Source: Tetrapyrgos nigripes (Eukaryota; Basidiomycota; Agaricomycetes; Agaricales; Campanellaceae). From it: a DNA stretch of 64,000 nt. The notes beneath the pieces were generated by a model. That model saw only the letters and a program-made list of their open reading frames with translations. It was not told the origin of the DNA and did not search any database. Position 1 is the first letter of the stretch, and the number at the start of each line of letters is the position of its first letter. Made by a program: the position numbers and the translations under genes. Location of the stretch: NCBI GenBank assembly GCA_013368315.1, contig JAACJM010000313.1:22997-86996 (forward strand), written 5' to 3'. Shown here one piece after another: positions 58,013-64,000 of this stretch.

Positions 58013-59959
58013 ATGACAAGTCAACAGTCTGCATATGCAGATCCAAATCTTCCTTGTGCAGATTGTCTACACGTCTTCTTCAAACCAAGGGTTTTCGACT
58101 GCAATTATAACTCGGAAAGTTGCGAAAACAAGCCCTGTATGAACAGGTACAACACTCAAACACTTCCTATTGAGTGTGAGGTTGTAATGCATAACCAAGA
58201 ACTCACAATTTGAAAAGCTCACCCTGTCATGAACTGCTACAGTTCTTTGTCCTCCTTCCTCTTCTACTACATTATTGAACTCATTTTCTGATCATTCATC
58301 TATTGCATTTCCTTGATAAACCTTTTAAACCTTATATTACTGACTTCGAACCTTATAAGACCTGTCAAACTCTATAATAACTGTCAATAAATCTTCCATT
58401 CCATTGATCCTATCTTTACCCTACATTTCTCCACTTTCTCCTATGTTTCTCCTATTTCTCCTATCTTTTTCCTATCACTTATTCATTGCTCTTCTATATA
58501 AACCACTAGACATTCTAGTTAGTCCTTTAGTTTGTTCACTTCATCTCCACTCCATACTAGTACTATGCAGTGTAGAGCATAGTCAGCCTACTCATTTCTC
58601 TATCTCTATCTCTATCTCTCAATCAATCTCTTTGTATCTGTCCTCAAACTGTGTGACTTGGGTGGTTAATCGAGTGTACCAGCAACCTTGACACACCCTA
58701 TTATTGACTCTGAAACCAAATCAGAACAAGGATCATCTACCCCTACAAACACTCAACTGAATCCAGAACTCTCTTCTCTTGTACCACCTGATCCAACTTC
58801 TGCATCAGATCCATTACCAGATCCATCTTCCAATAACCCATCAACCCCTCCCCAAGATCCTTATCCAGATCCATCAGATCCAGACGATCCAGCCATGTCT
58901 GATGTGGCACTTAATGACTCTAACAATACTTCTGAACAAGGGAGGAAACCTGATGCCTTTAAGAGAGAATGTGATGAAGTAAAACGATGGCTAGCTTTGT
59001 TCAACAATTACCTATGTCAGAACAGGGCCAGATACTCCACCAAGGACTCTGAGGTGTCCTTATTCCTCTTGTTCTTCACAGGAGAAAAAGGAGGAGATTG
59101 GGCAACTCAATGAATCACAGAGTGAGAAGAAGGTGACAAAGATATGAAACTCAAACCAGAAGGAAGGCGATGGATGACTTTCAATGAAATAAAGAATAGG
59201 TTCAAAAGAGATTTCAAAGCCCTTGCTGCTGATGAAGCTGTGAGAAATAAGATCAAGAACACTAGAATGAAGGAAACAGACATTAGTACCTATAATAGTA
59301 TCTTTGATACATACAGAGAAGAGTCAGACTATGGAGAAACAGCTCTCCTGGATTTCTATAAAGCAGGTCTTCCAAGAGATCTTCAGAAGTTGGTAGCAGG
59401 AACATGGCCAAAGTGGAAGGACTTTGATGAGTATAGGGAGAGGGCAATCGATCTCCATTTGGAATGGATAAATGAGAGAGAGAAAGAAGGACCATCAAGA
59501 CCATTCTCTATGCCAAGAATGAATGCAGGTCCTTCTCAAGGATGGACAGTAGCAAGTGTGAATGCACTTATGAATATGGGACCAGGTGCTAACTCGTCCT
59601 TCACTCCTTTACCTAAACTGACACCTGAAGAAAGGGACCAACTCCGAAAGCTAGGGGCATGCTTTGCATGCAGACAACCCAGACACATGAGCAACAAATG
59701 TCCAATGTTCCTGAACAATACTCTGAGGTCATCTCAAAACTTCCCTCCTTGTGCTGTTAGGGCAGCTGAAACTTCAACTCCATCGTCATCTAGTTCACCA
59801 CCAGTAACAGTGGCTCAAACATTGTCGTTGTCTTCCTCTTGTAATGTAATCAAAGATATTTTGGATATGATGAACAAAGTCAAGGGTTTGGAAGGAGAAG
59901 AAAAGGAACAGGCTAGTGTATATTTGAAGGATGTCATGGTGAAGATGATGGATTTTTGA
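58013..59959 (+). pseudogene. Gypsy-D Gag, split by a solo LTR
   Basis: The N-terminal frame from 58013 (MTSQQSAYADPN...) reaches TGA at 58211. Removing the 469-bp LTR plus one 5-bp TSD copy (474 nt, a multiple of 3) joins it in register to IIDSETKSEQ at 58700. It continues through a Pro/Asp-rich stretch and two TGA codons (59111, 59123) into the capsid body (MTFNEIKNRFKRDFKAL, LLDFYKAGLPRDLQKLV) and a CCHC knuckle CFACRQPRHMSNKC at 59661-59702. Gag forms the particle and binds RNA. Confidence 0.82.
58225..58693 (+). mobile_element. Solo LTR (Gypsy-D family) in gag, TSD CACCC
   Basis: TGTCATGAACTGCTACAGTT to GTACCAGCAACCTTGACA, 469 bp, flanked by CACCC at 58220-58224 and 58694-58698. A 5' LTR would have element sequence, not a duplication, on its right. 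The gag frame is restored when it is removed. It is the same family as the host element, so it is a self-into-self insertion followed by LTR recombination. Confidence 0.78.
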
Positions 59960-60546
59960 AATACTCTCCTGCTACATCATCAGGAGGAGCTGTACAGTAC
60001 ACTGCACAATATAAGAACAATCAATATCATGAGCGTACCTTTCCTTCGGAATTGAGAATGTCGGCAGTCACTCATAACCGACAGGTACCTTCGAAAACAC
60101 TTAAAACCGAACTTATTGGCAAAATCACTGGTAGAAAAATCGATGCAGAAGCTCTAATAGACAGTGGTGCAGAAGGCATTATTATCAACAGCCATTTTGC
60201 ACAAGAGAATCATTTAACCCTCCTTCCTATCAAAAGCCCTTTCCCTGTATGTAACGTTGACAGTTCTGAAAACACCATGGGATGGGTATGCCATTATACT
60301 ATTCAAAAACTCTGTATCTACTCTCAGGACAAAAGATTGTATCACAAAGAGACAGACATTGGAGATCATGATGTAATTCTTGGTACCGATTGGTTGGAAG
60401 AGCACAATCCAGAGGTAGATTGGTCATTTTCTAAGGTGGATATGGTATTTTGGAGCAACCCCCTGTCCTTAAACTATGTACCAAACCCAAATCCCCCAAA
60501 TCGACTGTTATCAATCTGTGAACCAATCACAAGGATTACCAAGTGA
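59956..60546 (+). pseudogene. Gypsy-D aspartyl protease region
   Basis: Overlaps the end of gag by 4 nt, a plausible -1 frameshift site. It has AEALIDSGAEGIIIN (catalytic DSGA), a flap region, then DVILGTDWLEEHNPEVDW, the conserved LGxxWL end. The domain itself is intact; the frame ends at a TGA at 60544, before the RT. Confidence 0.82.
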
Positions 60547-60670
60547 AATGGTCAGAACCAATCGGACAGTTCAAACCAATTGCACAGCCAAAAGTGGCAG
60601 GTTGATACTGTTGGGTTCCAATTCGATCCTTTCACTGTTCCTCAGAATCTCTGGCTATTTTTACTGAAGA

Positions 60671-62461
60671 AGACTTCGATTGGGAGGATGTTCCAAGACA
60701 GTGGGAACAGGAGGTGTTAGAGAGTCTGTTTGGAAAAGAAGAGGAGTACCTGATATCAGATATGGAAATACCTATTCATGCAGGATTTACAAAGGCTCAG
60801 GAACTGGCAGAATCAGCCCAAAAGATGAAAGAGGACATACCACCCAATTTCATCAGTTTTTACCACTTTTTGACAAACAAAATTCAGAATGACTACCAAG
60901 ACGTGGCGAATGGGATCATGCCATCGACCTGAAACTGGATTTTGAACCTCACCCTTGCAAAACCTATCCCTTGTCTCCTAATGAACAAAAGGAACTTGAC
61001 AACTTCATTGATGAGAACTTGGAGAAGGAATACATAAGATTGTTGAAGTCTCCTATGGCAAGTCCCTTCTTCTTTGTCAAAAAGAAAGATGGAAAGCTAC
61101 GCCCTGTACAGGACTATCAAGCATTAAATAAAGGAACTGTCAAGAACAAATACCCTTTACCACTCATATCTGAATTGGTAGACAAACTTAAGGGACCATG
61201 AGTTTTCTCAAAAATCAACCTTCAATGGGGATATAACAATGTTTGAATAAAAGAAGGAGATGAGTGGAAAGCTGCGTTTAAGACAAATAGAGGACTTTTC
61301 AAACCAACAGTGATGTTCTTTGGTCTTATGAACTCTCCTGCAACATTCCAGGCAATGATGAACACTCTTTTTAAGCATCTCATCGATTCCAGAAAGGTGG
61401 TCATCTACATGGACAACATCTTAATCTTCACAGAGACCCTAGAAGAACATCAACAAATGGTCAAACAAGTGCTCGCATGACTTCAGGAGAACAACCTTTA
61501 TGCCAAACCAGAAAAGTGCTCCTTCGAAGCCAGCTCAGTAGAGTTCCTAGGCCTTATCGTATCTCATAACACATTGGCAATGGATCCCATCAAAGTCAAA
61601 GGCATTACTGAATGGCCAACCCCACAAAATGTCAAGGATGTTCAATCATTCTTAGGATTTGGAAACTTTTATTGTTGATTTATATATGACTTTTCTAAAG
61701 TTGCTTGACCGCTCTTTGATCTTACGAAGAAAGATGAACCATGAAAATGGTCTATGGAAGCAGAAAATGCCTTTCAGGCACTCAAAGATGCATTTACTTC
61801 TTCACCAGTCCTGTTAATGCCTGATCATTCTAAGCCATATCAAGTAGAAGTAGATGCTTCCGACTATGCAACAGGAGGTATTCTATCACAGAAAGGATCA
61901 GACAACAAATGGCATCCAGTCACTTATCTATCGAAATCCTTATCAGAGACTGAACAAAACTACAACATTCATGATAAGGAATTGTTGGCGATTATATGGA
62001 CACTAGAAGCTTGGCGGCATTACCTTGAAGGTGCACCACATACTATTGAAATCCTTACAGACCACAAGAATCTAGAGTCTTTCACCACCTCTCAGAAACT
62101 TAGCCAACGACAAGGAAGGATGGCTTTGTTTCTTACCAGATTTGACTTTATCCTGATCCATAAACCTGGAAGTCTCAATCAAAGTGATCCTCTTTCTCAA
62201 AGACCAGATCATAAAGAGGGGGTCAAAGACAACAATAAGGACAGAGTGTTACTAGACCCCAGGTTCTTCAGAATTCGAGCTACAAGACCAGGGACAGTGG
62301 TTGCAATTGGAGATGCTGAACTGAGAAGACAAATTAAAGAATGCCCAAAAAAGGATAAGGAAGTCATGAGTGCTCTAAAAGTTATCTTGAACAATGGTCC
62401 ACACTCGCTGGTCAAGAACTTACAGGAATGGAATTACGGAGACAGAATCATTTTGTTCTGA
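60671..62461 (+). pseudogene. Gypsy-D reverse transcriptase and RNase H, inactivated
   Basis: Leader EEYLISDMEIPIHAGFTKAQ, a frame change near 60900, then [19 protein letters not shown], motif A as KINLQWGY (first Asp is Asn, AAC at 61217-61219, and Arg is Gln), FFGLMNSPATFQ, motif C as VIYMDNILIF (second Asp is Asn, AAC at 61415-61417), [14 protein letters not shown]. RNase H follows: QVEVDASDYATGGILSQ, HDKELLAIIWTLEAWRHYL, LTDHKNLESF. TGA codons interrupt at 61199, 61244, 61478, 61676, 61706, 61742 and 62459. None is TAA or TAG. Confidence 0.9.
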
Positions 62462-62747
62462 GGCAAAGTCTATGTCCCCTACGACCGACAATTACATAGA
62501 GACATAGTCAAGATGCATCACAATAGTCTCACTGTGGGACATCCAGGCTGGTTCAAGACCTATGAATTAGTTAGTAGAGAGTTTTGGTGGCCTGGTATGT
62601 CAGTATTTTTTTGTGATTATGTCAAAGGATGCACTACCTGCCAATTGACCAAGGCACAAAACCACCCATTACGATGTTCCAGAACGACCCTTTGGTACTA
62701 TTACCACCAATTTTATCATGGATCTCCCAGAGAGTGAAGGCTTCTAT
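62462..62747 (+). pseudogene. Gypsy-D integrase, N-terminal fragment
   Basis: Zinc module with HHNSLTVGHPGWFKTYEL, REFWWPGMS and KGCTTCQLTK (HHCC). A frameshift near 62670 leads to PFGTITTNFIMDLPESEGF, the first catalytic Asp of the core, where the copia LTR cuts it off. The rest of the core and the 3' LTR are missing. Confidence 0.82.
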
Positions 62748-62979
62748 TAGACTTAGGTTATCTTAGCGAATAATCTTAGCGAGAGTCACAAAGTGGGGGG
62801 TAAGAGTGTGTGAACATATCTCACTTAACTCTCAAGTATATATCATTAATCAGAGTAGTATAATAATATAAATAGTCTAAGTATATCCGTATGATCATTT
62901 GACCGTATGTCCACAGTACCTGATTGATGCCGTATGCATAGTAGCTTAGTAACTTGATCGTTATCATTTAATTCCAACA
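62748..62979 (-). repeat. Copia 3' LTR (~232 bp)
   Basis: On the minus strand it starts TGTTGGAATTAAATGATAAC, 7 nt after the copia stop codon, and ends near CCTAAGTCTAATA at the junction with Gypsy-D integrase. The TGTTGGAAT start is typical of Ty1/copia LTRs. The right (5') LTR lies outside the window, so the TSD cannot be tested. Confidence 0.72.
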
Positions 62980-62986
62980 CTCCTCT

Positions 62987-64000
62987 TCAAGCGGATATCC
63001 CTAGTAATCGGGAGAAACACTTGATCTTATCAGCGGAGAGAGCTTTCGTAAGTATATCTGCAAGTTGATCATTAGTTGACACATGTTTAACTCGTATGTA
63101 TCATTGATGTATCCGATCAGTAAGGAAGTTTTTACAGATATTGAAATGCTTAGTTCTCTGAGTATGTTGTTCTTCAGGAGCACGTATAATTGCCAAAGTA
63201 GATGCACTATCTGAGTTGATAAGTACTGGCTCCTGTTCGGCATTTAGAATTTCTTCTATAAAACCTTTCAAATAAATAGCTTCTTGTGAGGCATGTGCGA
63301 GTGCGCATAGTTCAGCCTCAGTAACTGATAAAGTTACCAGTGTGCCTCGCTTACTTGACCAAGAAATAAGCGATTCAGCAAATTTGAATGCATAGCCCAT
63401 GATTGGTTTATTGCCATACGTGGACATACCATCAGAGTCAGCAAATCCATAAGTAGAAGTAATAGTAGGGCTCCCTAGGTTGAGCCAGTAATCGCAAGTT
63501 CCTTTTAGATAAAGATAGCATTGTTTAGCTGCAGTGTAATGCTCTTCACCTGGATCATTAAGGTATCTTGCTAGTTGACCAGTACAATATGCAATGTCTG
63601 GCCTAGTGCAGTCAGCGACATATCGTAAACCACCGACTAGTGACATATAGTGTTTAATAGCAGCGGCGTCCCGTTGCGGTTCACTCCCAGGTCTAGGGCT
63701 AAGATTTTGCCCAGGTAGCATAGGTGTACGGCGTGTATGTAATTGGTCAAAATTGTATCGTTTGAGAATATTCTCAATGTAATGTTTCTGACGGAGTTTA
63801 ATAGTATGATTATTCCTATCTCATTGAATTTCCATACTGAGAATCCAGTGGATTTCTCCACCGTCAGTGACTTGGATGTGTCCACTAAGTGCAGTAACGA
63901 AAGCTTGTGCAGTAGCTTTGTTGATAGTACATAGAGTAATGTCATCGACGTGACAAGATAGTATTAAAATGAGTTTATTCTCATGATATCGGTAGAATAC
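62987..64000 (-). pseudogene. Ty1/copia Pol, C-terminal RT and RNase H, truncated by window end
   Basis: Enters from the right edge with RT motif C as SCHVDDITL (DD intact, encoded GAT GAC), then VTDGGEIHWILSMEIQ and TGA at 63821. It continues YMSLVGGLRYVADCTRPDI, GFADSDGMSTYGNKPIMGY, LISWSSKRGTLVTLSVTEAE, HASQEAIYLKGFIEEIL, INSDSASTLAI, TKHFNICKNF, TGA at 63101, and HVSTNDQLADILTKALSADK to the stop at 62987. These are the classic copia RNase H landmarks. Both internal TGA codons fit CGA to TGA. Confidence 0.9.

Larger units (their letters stand above)
56917..62747 (+). mobile_element. Gypsy-D: Ty3/gypsy retrotransposon, 3' truncated, many TGA stops
   Basis: 5' LTR 56917-57371, ~0.8 kb leader with partial frames, gag (with a solo LTR of the same family inserted), protease, RT, RNase H and the start of integrase. 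It is cut at about 62747 by a copia element. Its pol has the [13 protein letters not shown] and [14 protein letters not shown] motifs of common fungal Ty3/gypsy elements. At least ten in-frame TGA codons and two lost RT aspartates inactivate it. Confidence 0.88.

Noticed and set aside
58225..58693. 5' LTR of Gypsy-D
   Set aside because: Flanked by CACCC on both sides and its removal restores the gag frame, so a solo LTR fits better; the 5' LTR is placed at 56917-57371.

Overview
The window looks like a transposon-rich, gene-poor stretch of a filamentous basidiomycete (Agaricomycete-type) genome. The evidence is about 50-nt GT-AG introns, an NB-ARC/TPR NLR-like gene of fungal type, a Kyakuja-Dileera-Zisupton (KDZ) transposase with its cysteine cluster, Ty3/gypsy and Ty1/copia retrotransposons, hAT and Tc1/mariner elements, and remains of a MAP-kinase-kinase-like gene. 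I saw no tRNA, rRNA or CRISPR array. Identifications rest on motifs read by eye, without database searches.

Layout. 1-4.0 kb: unassigned sequence, then a non-autonomous hAT element (1791-4002) with a smaller hAT MITE nested in it. 4.7-17.9 kb: copy A of a segmental duplication. It carries two tandem, decayed MAPKK-like pseudogenes and an apparently intact five-exon NLR gene (13430-16463), and is broken by at least four inserts. One insert is a 2.75-kb terminal-inverted-repeat element holding a ~900-bp foldback that is itself split by a TA-flanked MITE; another is a hAT element with perfect 8-bp target duplications. 18.0-24.2 kb: Gypsy-A, with two 138-bp LTRs, interrupted in its polymerase by a solo LTR with a perfect 5-bp duplication. 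24.3-28.3 kb: truncated relative Gypsy-B. 28.7-29.0 kb: a 153-bp tandem repeat. 29.0-34.7 kb: a KDZ transposase and two companion genes, all on the minus strand. 36.7-38.0 kb: a Tc1/mariner element with intact transposase, TIRs and TA duplication. 38.4-44.7 kb: minus-strand Gypsy-C, with an extra 406-codon ORF between protease and RT. 44.7-46.1 kb: a truncated LTR, a truncated hAT and a short repeat. 46.5-54.1 kb: duplication copy B, without copy A's inserts, whose NLR is a pseudogene. 56.9-62.7 kb: Gypsy-D, with another solo LTR in its gag. 62.7-64.0 kb: a minus-strand copia element that truncates Gypsy-D and runs off the window.

Two themes join these parts. First, an NLR plus MAPKK-like block was duplicated, and one NLR copy kept its frame while the other decayed. 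Because copy B preserves several empty sites, the inserts in A can be delimited to the base. Second, the retroelements are inactivated in a strikingly uniform way: nearly all in-frame stops are TGA where CGA (Arg) is expected, and three gypsy RTs have lost the same catalytic aspartate through GAC-GAY to GAC-AAY. Elements whose aspartates are encoded GAT-GAY (no CpG) kept them. This is the pattern expected from deamination of methylated CpG.
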